DNA from: an uncultured Psychroserpens sp.
GTDB lineage: Bacteria; Bacteroidota; Bacteroidia; Flavobacteriales; Flavobacteriaceae
Assembly (NCBI RefSeq): GCF_947501425.1
Contig: NZ_CANMVN010000007.1
Coordinates: 34,197-98,196 of the forward strand
Direction of reading: 5' to 3'
Length of the DNA stretch: 64,000 nucleotides
The notes under the pieces are model-generated. The model was not told the DNA's origin and searched no databases. It saw nothing but the letters and a program-made list of their open reading frames with translations. This document shows, piece after piece, positions 34,806 to 43,905 of the stretch (positions within the stretch are counted from its first letter, which is position 1; each line of letters starts with the position of its first letter). The translations under genes and the position numbers were made by a program.

Positions 34806-35099
34806 TTAATTATTGCTTGTATTTCTTTTAGCTTTTATTTTAGAGACAGTTTTCATAGTACCATCAGCTTGCAAATAATCCCATTTCCAGTCAAAAGTAT
34901 CTTTTGTAATATTATAAAACACAATTACCCATTGCCTAGTACCATCATGCATTTCTATAGAACTATCTTCTTTCATAGTGGCATCCCATAGGCCACTCAT
35001 AGTATTATTACTATTTTCAACCCAAGTATTAACCCATTTCTTTTGTGCAGGATCAAAAATTCTATTCTTAGATTCTTTAGAGGGATTTTTTTTGTTCAT
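34806..35099 (-). CDS. Small hypothetical protein, possibly a remnant of a DUF1579-like protein
   Basis: 97 residues from ATG 35099. It contains FDPAQKKWVNTWVENSNNTMSGLWDATM and QWVIVFYNITKDTFDWKWDYLQADG-type beta strands, like the second half of proteins that measure about 150-200 residues (DUF1579-like). The first half of such a fold is missing and there is no signal peptide. It may be a truncated gene; no neighbouring remnant is seen. Confidence 0.5.
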   Translation of the reverse strand: MNKKNPSKESKNRIFDPAQKKWVNTWVENSNNTMSGLWDATMKEDSSIEMHDGTRQWVIVFYNITKDTFDWKWDYLQADGTMKTVSKIKAKRNTSNN

Positions 35100-35202
35100 C
35101 AAAGAGGGTTTTAAAATTAGCGTAGGCTAAATGCTAATAATATAGCCGCGGGACAACAGTTAATTGAAAGTTATAAACCTACAATTATATAGAACAAAAT
35201 TC

Positions 35203-35222
35203 AATACGTAGAACTACGTATT
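35203..35222. repeat. Inverted repeat AATACGTAG-aa-CTACGTATT
   Basis: Nine-base perfect arms around two bases, lying 17 bases after the PBP stop in the 139-base gap 35100-35238. A T run follows only on the plus strand, where no gene precedes, so it is not a good terminator for the PBP. Could be a regulatory palindrome. Confidence 0.4.
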
Positions 35223-35238
35223 TTTGGAGAGATGTTTA

Positions 35239-37560
35239 TTAATCTTTGCTTTCTTTTTTATCCTTCTTCTTTAAAAACCCAAACAGCCCTCTTTTCTTTT
35301 TTTCTGGCTTTTCTTCGGACTCAATATCGAATTCGCGTTCTTTTCGATCTTTTTTAAACAAACGCTTCAAAAACCCATCACGCTTTTCATCCTCACATGC
35401 TAGAGCTTGTTTCACAGCATCTGATGGCTCTTCAAATTTAGCACGTGTAATACCATTAAATTGCTTATCGTCATTAATCTGCTTTAAAAACAGTGCTGCA
35501 ATTGGCAATGCCGAATTAGCTCCTTGTCCAATGGAAGTATGACTAAAGCCAATTCTGTGATCATCATGTCCTACCCACGACAACATGACCAATTTCGGGC
35601 TTATCCCTACAAACCATCCATCTTTATTATTCTGTGTTGTACCTGTTTTTCCTGCCAGATCATTTTGAAGTCCGTATCGTGAACGAATACGCTTCGCTGT
35701 TCCAGTATTGATCGTTGATTTCATCATTTCGATCATAGCCTGTCTTGTGTCCTCTGAAAATGCAACAGGCAACGCTTTAGCTTTTGAATGCTCATAAATG
35801 ATGGCGCCAGATTTATCTTCAATCTTTGTGATATAAAATGGTAAGGATTTACGGCCTGCATTTACATAACTGCTATAGGCTCCTATGAGCTCCAACATAG
35901 ACAACTCAGCCGTTCCTAATGCTAGAGATGGTACTTTTGGTAATCTTGACGTGACTCCCATTTTTCGAGCTTGATTGATTACTGGGTCAATTCCAACATC
36001 CTCTAATACTTTTACTGCAATTGTATTTACAGACTCGCTGATAGCTTTCTCTAATGAATAGTTGAGATGTCGGTCTTCTTCTTGTTCTCCTCCATTAGTA
36101 GGTGTCCAATCTTTCTGATTAGTATAGGTGACCTCCTTAACCGGATAGTAGGTACAGGGCTCTATACCTTTCTCTAGAGCTGCAGTATACACAAAAGGTT
36201 TGAATGTGGATCCAACCTGACGTTTTGAAACAGATACATGGTCGTATTTAAAATGTTCAAAATCTATACCTCCAACATAAGCCTTAATAGCTCCAGATCC
36301 TGGATCAACTGCAACAAAACCAGTATTTAAAAACTTCATCATATGTTTCAAACTATCAATAGCAGAGGCTTCTTTAACAAACTCGCCATTCCATGAAAAC
36401 AAACTGACATTGCCTTTGGTATTCAAGCTGTCCATAATTTGTTGATGACTCCATTTTTTCTTTTCTAATGCTTTATAAAGTTTTAATTGCTTTACGCGCT
36501 TATCAATAAGAGATGCATTCTTAAGCCATGGAGCATTTTTTCCGTAGGCCTTTTCAAATTGAGCTTGCAATGCTGACATGTGTTGCTTCATAGCTGTTTC
36601 GGCATAGCGTTGCATATCAATATCAAGAGTAGTGTAAATTTTTAATCCGTCTTTGTAGAGATTGTACGTTGTGCTGGTTGCTGTGTTGAGGCTATCTAAA
36701 AGATGTTTCACCTCCATTCGGATTTTTTCTCTGAAATAGGGCGCTACGCCGTCTTTATGACTAAATTTTTGGTAATCTATTGTTAATGGAATTTGGCTAG
36801 TTTCAGTTTTAGTATTTGAATCAATATATCCATACTTTTCCATTTGTTGCAAAACCACATCTCGCCTTAGCTGAGAACGTTCCGGAAACAATCTTGGATT
36901 ATATCCATGAGGAGCTTTTAGGGTTCCAATTAATGTAGCAGCTTGAGCTAAATTTAGGTCTTCAACTTTAGTGTTAAAAAAACGTTGTGAGGCACTTTCT
37001 ATTCCGAAGACATTCTCACTAAAAGGTACCGTATTTAAATATAGCGCAATAATGTCCTCTTTTGAATATATATTCTCAAAACGACGTGCACCTATCATCT
37101 CTTTCACTTTATTTACAGGCATAGAGAATATACCATGGTTTTCTCTTCCATAAATATTTTTATAAAGTTGCTGACTAATAGTGCTTCCACCACCACCTGA
37201 ATTATCTTGAAGCAAAATGGATCTAAAAAACACACGTAAAAAACTTCTGTAGTCTACGCCGTCATGGTTATAAAATCGAACATCTTCAGTAGCAACTAAA
37301 GCGTCTACCAGATGTTTTGGAAGTTCTTCGTACGTAACAGTTTGTCTATCAAAAATAAAATACTTACCTAACAACTCACTATCAGCATCCAAAAGCAATG
37401 ATGCTTCAGCTTGTTTTATATCGCTTAACTCCTCTTCGGAAGGTAATGCTCCCCAAAGTCCGATATAAACCGAAAACCAGAACAATAAGATTAAAGACAA
37501 GCCTGTTAATGTAGCTATCAAAATGCGTTTAAGCCAAACCGACTTTAAAGAGAATTTCAT
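35239..37560 (-). CDS. Bifunctional class A penicillin-binding protein (PBP1A-like)
   Basis: 773 residues. One N-terminal membrane span (about 13-33). GT51 glycosyltransferase domain: ATEDVRFYNHDGVD, GGSTISQQLYKN, ALYLNTVPFSENVFGI. Transpeptidase domain: VGSTFKPFVYTAAL (Ser nucleophile, SxxK), SESVNT (SxN) and AGKTGTTQNNKD (KTG). All catalytic motifs intact, so both glycan polymerisation and crosslinking are expected. The lysine-rich C-terminal tail (LKKKDKKESKD) is a common flavobacterial feature. Confidence 0.95.
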   Translation of the reverse strand: MKFSLKSVWLKRILIATLTGLSLILLFWFSVYIGLWGALPSEEELSDIKQAEASLLLDADSELLGKYFIFDRQTVTYEELPKHLVDALVATEDVRFYNHDGVDYRSFLRVFFRSILLQDNSGGGGSTISQQLYKNIYGRENHGIFSMPVNKVKEMIGARRFENIYSKEDIIALYLNTVPFSENVFGIESASQRFFNTKVEDLNLAQAATLIGTLKAPHGYNPRLFPERSQLRRDVVLQQMEKYGYIDSNTKTETSQIPLTIDYQKFSHKDGVAPYFREKIRMEVKHLLDSLNTATSTTYNLYKDGLKIYTTLDIDMQRYAETAMKQHMSALQAQFEKAYGKNAPWLKNASLIDKRVKQLKLYKALEKKKWSHQQIMDSLNTKGNVSLFSWNGEFVKEASAIDSLKHMMKFLNTGFVAVDPGSGAIKAYVGGIDFEHFKYDHVSVSKRQVGSTFKPFVYTAALEKGIEPCTYYPVKEVTYTNQKDWTPTNGGEQEEDRHLNYSLEKAISESVNTIAVKVLEDVGIDPVINQARKMGVTSRLPKVPSLALGTAELSMLELIGAYSSYVNAGRKSLPFYITKIEDKSGAIIYEHSKAKALPVAFSEDTRQAMIEMMKSTINTGTAKRIRSRYGLQNDLAGKTGTTQNNKDGWFVGISPKLVMLSWVGHDDHRIGFSHTSIGQGANSALPIAALFLKQINDDKQFNGITRAKFEEPSDAVKQALACEDEKRDGFLKRLFKKDRKEREFDIESEEKPEKKKRGLFGFLKKKDKKESKD

Positions 37561-37633
37561 AAATAAGATTTAATCTAGAGTACCATTTATATACGAAAAG
37601 AATTACAAAATCGATGTTTTACTCGTTAACTTT

Positions 37634-37666
37634 TTAAAGTTTCATAACATACATGCGAAACTTTAA
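37634..37666. repeat. Inverted repeat TTAAAGTTTC / GAAACTTTAA upstream of the PBP gene
   Basis: Ten-base perfect arms (37634-37643 and 37657-37666) with 13 bases between, in the divergent region between the PBP gene (start 37560) and the small membrane protein gene (start 37780). Could bind a regulator or form a hairpin. Confidence 0.4.
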
Positions 37667-37688
37667 CATTCATTAATAAATACCTTTA

Positions 37689-37696
37689 TAATTTTG
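37689..37696 (+). promoter_or_regulatory. -7 promoter element (TAATTTTG) for the 48-aa membrane protein
   Basis: TAATTTTG fits TAnnTTTG and lies about 85 bases before the ATG at 37780. Confidence 0.35.
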
Positions 37697-37779
37697 TTAA
37701 AGCAGTTCAAAAATTATGAAAACCCTAATAAATACGGTATATTAAATAGAATAAATTACTAATTTAAACACATAATCAA

Positions 37780-37926
37780 ATGAAATTTATAAAAGAGAAA
37801 AATGAAAAGAGAAGAGATTATATTTTACAAAAAGACAAAAAAACAATATTTGGAGCACGTTTTATATCGAGTGTTCTAGCATTATTAGTAGTCGCTATTA
37901 TGGTATCCTATTTTTATTTTCAATAA
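37780..37926 (+). CDS. Small single-span membrane protein (48 aa)
   Basis: Reads MKFIKEKNEKRRDYILQKDK..., a strongly basic first half, then FISSVLALLVVAIMVSYFYF as one membrane span at the C-terminus. It has a -7 element upstream and a strong terminator 50 bases after its stop, so it is likely a real monocistronic gene. No family recognised. Confidence 0.6.
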   Translation: MKFIKEKNEKRRDYILQKDKKTIFGARFISSVLALLVVAIMVSYFYFQ

Positions 37927-37976
37927 ACCATAATTACTAATACAATAAAGAATAAAGTCTTTGAATAGACATGAAA

Positions 37977-38006
37977 ACTCAATAACTTTGGTTATTGGGT
38001 TTTTTA
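37977..38006 (+). terminator. Rho-independent terminator
   Basis: ACTCAATAAC (37977-37986) pairs with GTTATTGGGT (37991-38000) over a TTTG loop, followed by TTTTTT. Confidence 0.75.
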
Positions 38007-38099
38007 TTAAAAAATCTGTAAGAAAATTATAGTTTTCACGACCAATAATAGACCTTATAAACATAGAATTATTAACTAAAAACGAAAGGACAAAACACT

Positions 38100-38561
38100 A
38101 TGTTAACATGGAAAGAAGTCATCAACTTCGCCGTAAACGGAAACCCTATTCCAGATCGTAGAGTTGAAAAAACAGACGCTGAATGGCGTCAACAATTAAC
38201 CTCAGAGCAATTTAGAATCACACGTCAAAAAGGTACAGAACGCGCACACAGTGGTGAGTTATGTAGTATTTATGATGAAGGCAAGTATAACTGTATTTGT
38301 TGTGACACACCTTTATTTGATTCTACCATTAAATTTGAATCTGGAACTGGTTGGCCAAGCTTCACACAACCCATCAAACCCAATGCAATCAAATATGAAA
38401 AAGACTCGTCTTTTGGCATGGTTCGGGTAGAAGTTATGTGCAACACCTGTGACGGCCATTTGGGTCACGTATTTCCTGATGGACCAGAACCGAGCGGGTT
38501 GCGTTATTGTATAAATTCTGAATCTATGCAATTAGATTCAAAAGTAGAGGAGAAAAACTAA
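38100..38561 (+). CDS. msrB: Peptide methionine-R-sulfoxide reductase
   Basis: 153 residues. GTERAHSGEL, zinc-site cysteines (CICC at 65-68 and CNTC at 114-117), GTGWPSF, DGHLGHVFPDGP and the catalytic Cys137 in GLRYCINS. Cys55 may be the resolving cysteine. It reduces methionine-R-sulfoxide in proteins. No signal peptide, so cytoplasmic. The stop overlaps the msrA start (TAATG). Confidence 0.96.
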   Translation: MLTWKEVINFAVNGNPIPDRRVEKTDAEWRQQLTSEQFRITRQKGTERAHSGELCSIYDEGKYNCICCDTPLFDSTIKFESGTGWPSFTQPIKPNAIKYEKDSSFGMVRVEVMCNTCDGHLGHVFPDGPEPSGLRYCINSESMQLDSKVEEKN

Positions 38562-39112
38562 TGAAAGACAAAACATTTCAACAAATTACTGTTGGTGCTG
38601 GATGCTTTTGGTGTATTGAAGCAGTTTACAATGAAGTCAAAGGTGTAGAAAAGGTTGTCTCTGGTTATAGTGGAGGAACAGTTCCAGGAAGACCAACGTA
38701 CAGAGAAGTGTGTTCTGGCTTAACTGGGCATGCCGAAGTAGTTCAGGTCACTTTTGATCCTAGTATTATTTCTTTGGAAGATTTACTTGTTATTTTCATG
38801 ACCAGTCACGATCCTACAACATTGAATCGTCAAGGTGCAGATGTTGGTACGCAGTATCGCTCTGTGATTTTCTATAACGATGAACACCAAAAAGAAGTCG
38901 CTGAAGTCGTGATTAATGAATTGGCATCTTATTATGATATGCCTATTGTGACAGAGATTAGTCCTTTAGACACTTTCTTTGAAGCCGAAGCTGCTCATCA
39001 AAATTACTATGCCAATAACCAATCTCAAGGGTACTGTAGTTTTGTGATTACTCCAAAACTGGCTAAACTGAGACAATTACATGCCGATAAGTTAAAAACC
39101 AGTGTAACCTGA
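38561..39112 (+). CDS. msrA: Peptide methionine-S-sulfoxide reductase
   Basis: 183 residues. VGAGCFWCIEAVY with catalytic Cys15, YSGGTVPGRPTYREVCSG, GHAEVVQVTFDP, YRSVIFYND and the AAHQNYYANN end are the standard MsrA signature. It reduces the S epimer and complements MsrB. Cotranscribed with msrB and the following glutaredoxin-like and nitroreductase genes. Confidence 0.97.
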   Translation: MKDKTFQQITVGAGCFWCIEAVYNEVKGVEKVVSGYSGGTVPGRPTYREVCSGLTGHAEVVQVTFDPSIISLEDLLVIFMTSHDPTTLNRQGADVGTQYRSVIFYNDEHQKEVAEVVINELASYYDMPIVTEISPLDTFFEAEAAHQNYYANNQSQGYCSFVITPKLAKLRQLHADKLKTSVT

Positions 39113-39122
39113 AAGGCCTAAG

Positions 39123-39377
39123 ATGTCCAAAATAGACATTCCAACAATAAAACTCTATGGAACAAGTCGTTGCCATAAAACGCAATATTATCTAAAATTA
39201 TTAGATGAGACCAAATTACCTTATGAGTTTTTAGATGTAGAAACCAATAAAGACCATGCAGAACAACTGCGTGGTCTTTATGAAAATAAAAAGCTTAACT
39301 TCCCAACCATAACTATTGGTTCTAAAAAATTACGCAATCCAAAAAAAGACGTATTAGAAAAATGGTTACAGATCTAA
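39123..39377 (+). CDS. Glutaredoxin-like protein with single active-site cysteine
   Basis: 84 residues of glutaredoxin fold: IKLYGTSRCHKTQYYLKLLDE at the N-terminus with CHKT in place of CPYC, then YEFLDVETNKDH and the cis-proline loop FPTITIGSKKL. Only one active-site Cys, so monothiol-type. Position right after msrBA suggests a thiol-donor role in methionine sulfoxide repair; this is inference. Confidence 0.8.
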   Translation: MSKIDIPTIKLYGTSRCHKTQYYLKLLDETKLPYEFLDVETNKDHAEQLRGLYENKKLNFPTITIGSKKLRNPKKDVLEKWLQI

Positions 39378-39383
39378 ATCAAT

Positions 39384-40115
39384 ATGGAAAAAACAGTTAC
39401 TGAAGCAATACATTACAGACGATCAACAAGAGTATATAAAGATGACCCTATTGATACCGAAAAAGTAAAACAGTGTCTTTATAATGCCTCATTAGCGCCA
39501 ACCAGTAGTAATTTACAATTATGGGAATTCTACCACATTACCGACGCCGAGACTTTGGAGAAACTATCAAAAGCTTGTTTTAATCAAAATGCAGCCAAAA
39601 CAGCTAAACAATTGGTTGTTGTAGTCACAAGGAAAGATTTATGGCGAAAACGTGCCAAAGCAAATGTTGCTTTCCTCGATGAAATCTATAGCAAACCCGA
39701 CCTTGACGAAAAATGGCTAAAGCGCAAAAAAATGGCGATGAATTATTACACAAAGGTTATCCCAACCATCTATACTGATCTCTTCGGAATTTTAGGTTTC
39801 ATAAAATATCTAGCGTTTCAGATAGTTGGATTATTCAGACCTATATATCGTCAAACACGATTAAGCGATATGAGAATTGTGGCACATAAAAGTGCTGCAT
39901 TAGCTGCTGAAAATTTTATGCTTAGCATGTCGGCTATTGGTTATGACACATGTCCTATGGAAGGTAGTGACACCTTAAGAGTCAAACAGGTCCTGTCTTT
40001 ACCACGAGGATCAGAAATCAATATGGTTATTGGTTGTGGTATCAGAAACGAAGACAAGGGCATCTATGGACCTCGGTTTAGAGTGCCATTTGAAGATGTT
40101 TATTTTGAAAGATAA
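39384..40115 (+). CDS. Nitroreductase family FMN oxidoreductase
   Basis: 243 residues. YRRSTRVYKDDPID (FMN phosphate-binding RRSxR) at 12-25, LAPTSSNLQLWEF, AAENFMLSMSAIGYDTCPMEG, and a C-terminal VIGCGIRN strand. The central insert of about 60 residues is longer than in small nitroreductases. Dimeric FMN enzyme with unknown substrate. It is last in the msr operon and its end overlaps the convergent gene by 16 bases. Confidence 0.88.
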   Translation: MEKTVTEAIHYRRSTRVYKDDPIDTEKVKQCLYNASLAPTSSNLQLWEFYHITDAETLEKLSKACFNQNAAKTAKQLVVVVTRKDLWRKRAKANVAFLDEIYSKPDLDEKWLKRKKMAMNYYTKVIPTIYTDLFGILGFIKYLAFQIVGLFRPIYRQTRLSDMRIVAHKSAALAAENFMLSMSAIGYDTCPMEGSDTLRVKQVLSLPRGSEINMVIGCGIRNEDKGIYGPRFRVPFEDVYFER

Positions 40116-40942
40116 GCAGATAGAGATTTATAAAACCAAATAGTCTTTAACTGTTCGCTTACCGATTTTTTATGATATCTGAAAATACCAGAAACACCAT
40201 CAACACCTATCTTATAATCTAAAAACTTAAAATATGAGTTAAACTTATTAGGTTGCTCGACAAAGCTACTATCCAATGCTTTAAATGCTTTTTGTAAATC
40301 CTCTTTGGAGTATTGAGTCGCGATTAACTCAACAAGTTTGTTAGAATACACTTTATTGTTTAATAAGTATTTGAAACCATAATACACCTGTTCATCTACA
40401 TAATTGAGGTTTTGGTAAGTATCAAAAAACAACATCCCTAGCTTATTGTAATGAACTCTAGCTCCCACACCGCAAGTGAAATTTTTATGGTTCTCTAGTA
40501 CCTCTCTATGCTTATCAAGTATTTGTAAAGACTCTTTGTATTTCCCCTGTGAATTATAATTTGTCACTAAATTGTGTACGACATCAAAAAGATGTATTTT
40601 ATACCTAATGTCGTTTGATATAAGATCATAAATAGCCTCAGAGTACATTTCTGTTTCCTGATTCAAATAACCACTATAATCCAAAAGCTGTTTATAAGAT
40701 CTGATTTTTTCAGACGTTGTTGAATTATTTGAACTAATATAATTCTGATGCACCTTCAAAGCCTTTTTCATAATTTGCTTTTGTTCATCAGTTATTTCTC
40801 CTTCTGCATGAAAATAGTCATAGAACATATCAGTTAGGAATACCAATCCATTTTCATCTTTATAAAAGAAAGAATCTAAGTTATCATTTTGAGATATACA
40901 TAGACAGGGTAATAGTAACCATATGACAAGAATTTTTTTCAA
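40100..40942 (-). CDS. Secreted helical-repeat protein of unknown function
   Basis: 280 residues with a signal peptide (LVIWLLLPCLCISQ). The rest is mainly helical with TPR-like pairs (YLNQETEMYSEAIYDL, YKESLQILDKHREVLE, YGFKYLLNN). No family recognised. It starts 3 bases after the dsbD-type gene, so it belongs to that transcript. Confidence 0.7.
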   Translation of the reverse strand: MKKILVIWLLLPCLCISQNDNLDSFFYKDENGLVFLTDMFYDYFHAEGEITDEQKQIMKKALKVHQNYISSNNSTTSEKIRSYKQLLDYSGYLNQETEMYSEAIYDLISNDIRYKIHLFDVVHNLVTNYNSQGKYKESLQILDKHREVLENHKNFTCGVGARVHYNKLGMLFFDTYQNLNYVDEQVYYGFKYLLNNKVYSNKLVELIATQYSKEDLQKAFKALDSSFVEQPNKFNSYFKFLDYKIGVDGVSGIFRYHKKSVSEQLKTIWFYKSLSAYLSK

Positions 40943-40945
40943 AAA

Positions 40946-43348
40946 TTACTTCTTAAAATTCTCAATACCAGACGACAACCAACTCAGGTACTCGTCAGCA
41001 TCAGGAGTATAACCTACCGGATCGGTGAGATTCTCTTCATTATGATCCATAAGCACATAAAATGGTTGTGTATTGGTCTTATACTTTATGGTTTGTAGTT
41101 CACTCCATTTCTGACCAATGTACTTTAGTTTTTTTCCGGGTTTTAGTTTAGAATCTGTAATCTCACTTTCAGAAAGCTTTCGTTTATCATCAACATATAA
41201 CGATATTAAAACCACATTATTTTTCAGTTTAGATAATACCTCAGGTTCTACCCAAACATTTTGTTCCATTTTACGACAATTCACACAAGCCCAACCAGTA
41301 AAATCAATCATCACAGGTTTATCAACTTGTTTAGCATAAGCCAAGCCCTTTTCATAGTCATTAAACGCCAAAATATCATGAGGTGCTAATAAATGTCCTC
41401 CGTCTGGCAAGTCTTGATGACTCGCAGAACTACCTCCCCCTTTTGAATTTCCAACACCATAAGGTGATTCACTATAATCTAATGGTGGCGGAAATGCACT
41501 GATTAAATTTAATGGCGCTCCCCAAAGTCCAGGAATCATATAAATAGTAAACGACAGTGTCAATAGACCAAATAATAATCTTCCTACGGAAATATGTTTT
41601 AAAGGTGAATCATGAGGCAACTGGATCTTTCCCAAAAGATACAGTGACAAGGCACCAAAAATAGCAATCCATATCGCTATAAACACCTCACGCTCTAATA
41701 TATGCCATTGAGACACCAGATCGGCATTAGATAAGAATTTAAATGCCAATGCTAATTCTAAAAAACCCAATACCACTTTTACTGTATTTAACCAACCTCC
41801 GGATTTAGGTAATGAATTCATCCATCCTGGAAATGCTGCAAACAACCCAAACGGTAATGCAATGGCCAGTGAAAATCCTAACATTCCAATAATTGGTCCC
41901 ATCTGACTTCCGCCAGAAGCAGCTTCAACTAACAAAGTACCTACAATTGGTCCTGTACAGGAAAAAGATACAATGGCTAATGCCAATGCCATAAAAAAGA
42001 TACCAACAAGACCTCCTCTATCGGCTTGTCTGTCGGCTTTATTCGCCCATGAATTTGGTAATACAATTTCAAAAGCTCCAAGAAATGAAATTGCAAAAAC
42101 AAGCAAGAGTACAAAGAAGATGATATTAAACCAAACGTTAGTAGATAGAGCATTTAGTGCTGATGGTCCAAAAATCAAACTCACTAAAATACCTAGAAGT
42201 ACATAAATCACAATAATCGAAAGTCCGTAAATAATAGCATTTCTAATTCCAGCAGCTTTCGATTGGCTTTGTTTAGTAAAAAAACTAACCGTCATTGGGA
42301 TCATAGGAAACACGCAAGGTGTTAATAATGCTGCAAAACCAGAAAAGAATGCAATAATAAATATAGACCAGTAGCTTTTACCTTCATCTTTGTCATCATC
42401 ATTTGATGACGTGGCTTTAGTAGCTTTTGAAACTTTAGTGCTTTTAGTAAGATCATAAATTAAATCGACATAGCTTGGAGACAGGCATTGAGTATCATCA
42501 CACGCCATGAATCCAACCTCTGCATTTACTTTAGTTACAGCTGGATCAGAAAGTTTAATGTGTTGTCTAAACTCTGCCGAATTCTTAAAGAATTTGATCT
42601 TCATTTTAAAAACCTTATCCTCAACTTCCTTTCCTTTCTCTTCAGAAGTATCACCTAAAAGCTCAGCACCTTCAGGTAACTCATATACAAATTCGGTTGG
42701 AATTGGTCCGCCTTCAGGAACACTCTGAGAATAGAGTTTCCAAGTATCATCTATAGTTGCTTTAGATACCAGAATGTATTCGGTATCTGAAACTTTTTCA
42801 ACCGATGCCTTCCATTTGACAGGTTCCAGGATCTTTGAAGTATCGTCAGATATTCCAAACGGAGATAATACCGCCTCATCATCAGGAGCTTCGCTATCTT
42901 TTAAATTGAAATTAAGATCAACATAATTTGGTGGTAGGCACTTTTCATCATCACAAACCATAAATTCAACTTCCCCTTCAACAAGAGATAATTCCTGATT
43001 TAGTACTTTAATACGTTGTCTGAACTCTGCTTTATCTTCAAAGAACTTTATTTGCATTTGAAACACAGGATCGTCTACTGTATGTCCCTCACCTTCCGAA
43101 GTTGACCCACTCAGTTCATAATCTGCATTAGCTTTGTACTGAAATGTAGTAGGAATTGGTCCATTTTTTGGTACATTCTGAGAGTATAAGTGCCAACCAC
43201 TATCTATTGTTGCTGTAGAAATAAGATCATATTCGTTATCAGATATTTTCTCTACTGAAGTATTCCATTTCACAGGTTTAAATACTTGAGCCGTGGAAGT
43301 CATTGAAAACACAACCAAACTACATAACGTAAGAATTAAGTTCTTCAT
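40946..43348 (-). CDS. DsbD-type thiol:disulfide interchange protein with duplicated N-terminal domain
   Basis: 800 residues, longer than the usual ~560. Signal peptide 1-20. Two similar DsbD-alpha-like domains follow: about 23-149 (PVKWNTSVEK, CDDEKC Cys132/137) and 174-300 (PVKWKASVEK, CDDTQC Cys283/288). Then an eight-span DsbD-beta membrane domain with TPCVFPMIP and SFSCTGPIVG, and a C-terminal thioredoxin domain with CVNC. It carries electrons from cytoplasmic thioredoxin to periplasmic partners. All cysteine pairs present. Confidence 0.92.
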   Translation of the reverse strand: MKNLILTLCSLVVFSMTSTAQVFKPVKWNTSVEKISDNEYDLISTATIDSGWHLYSQNVPKNGPIPTTFQYKANADYELSGSTSEGEGHTVDDPVFQMQIKFFEDKAEFRQRIKVLNQELSLVEGEVEFMVCDDEKCLPPNYVDLNFNLKDSEAPDDEAVLSPFGISDDTSKILEPVKWKASVEKVSDTEYILVSKATIDDTWKLYSQSVPEGGPIPTEFVYELPEGAELLGDTSEEKGKEVEDKVFKMKIKFFKNSAEFRQHIKLSDPAVTKVNAEVGFMACDDTQCLSPSYVDLIYDLTKSTKVSKATKATSSNDDDKDEGKSYWSIFIIAFFSGFAALLTPCVFPMIPMTVSFFTKQSQSKAAGIRNAIIYGLSIIVIYVLLGILVSLIFGPSALNALSTNVWFNIIFFVLLLVFAISFLGAFEIVLPNSWANKADRQADRGGLVGIFFMALALAIVSFSCTGPIVGTLLVEAASGGSQMGPIIGMLGFSLAIALPFGLFAAFPGWMNSLPKSGGWLNTVKVVLGFLELALAFKFLSNADLVSQWHILEREVFIAIWIAIFGALSLYLLGKIQLPHDSPLKHISVGRLLFGLLTLSFTIYMIPGLWGAPLNLISAFPPPLDYSESPYGVGNSKGGGSSASHQDLPDGGHLLAPHDILAFNDYEKGLAYAKQVDKPVMIDFTGWACVNCRKMEQNVWVEPEVLSKLKNNVVLISLYVDDKRKLSESEITDSKLKPGKKLKYIGQKWSELQTIKYKTNTQPFYVLMDHNEENLTDPVGYTPDADEYLSWLSSGIENFKK

Positions 43349-43444
43349 CAGAAATAATTAGGGTTTGAAAGACGCTAATTTAAAAAAAACAAAGAGATTA
43401 TACGACTGTATTAAGATATCATTAGTATCCTAAGTAATCAGACA

Positions 43445-43471
43445 TAAAAAAACCGAACATTTAGTTCGGTT
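43445..43471 (-). terminator. Rho-independent terminator after the rhodanese lipoprotein
   Basis: AACCGAAC (43451-43458) and GTTCGGTT (43464-43471) form an 8-bp stem with a 5-base loop, followed on the minus strand by a T run. Confidence 0.8.
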
Positions 43472-43479
43472 AATTTGTT

Positions 43480-43893
43480 TTATTGATAGGTTTCTATTTC
43501 ATACCCTTTAAATTTCCATTGGGTAATTCCGCCTTTAAGATCATAAATCTTGACAAATCCAGCCTCTTTCAGTTTTTTAGAACACTGAGCACTACGTTTG
43601 CCTGATTTGCAATAAACGATTACTGGTTTAGTTTTATCGAGCTTTACAATATCCTCATCAAAAGTAGATGATCTAAAATCGATATTTTGTGAATGCTTTA
43701 TAAAGCCTTCCTTGTATTCTTCAGGTGTTCGAACATCCACTAACTGAACATCTTCAAGTTCTAACAGTGAATCTATTTCTTCGGGAGACACTATTTTAAT
43801 TTCACTCTTAGTTAGTTCATTTTGTGTCTCTTCTTTGCAGCTTAAAGTAAATGCAAAAAGCGCAAAACAGTAAATTAGTACCTTAGTTTTCAT
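43480..43893 (-). CDS. Rhodanese-domain lipoprotein
   Basis: 137 residues. Lipobox TLSC (Cys19). One rhodanese domain: QLVDVRTPEEYKEGFIKHSQNID and the active-site loop VIVYCKSGKRSAQC with catalytic Cys, then LKGGITQW. Exported sulfurtransferase or persulfide handler. It is 12 bases downstream of the cytoplasmic rhodanese gene. Confidence 0.9.
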   Translation of the reverse strand: MKTKVLIYCFALFAFTLSCKEETQNELTKSEIKIVSPEEIDSLLELEDVQLVDVRTPEEYKEGFIKHSQNIDFRSSTFDEDIVKLDKTKPVIVYCKSGKRSAQCSKKLKEAGFVKIYDLKGGITQWKFKGYEIETYQ

Positions 43894-43905
43894 TTTGATT
43901 GATTT

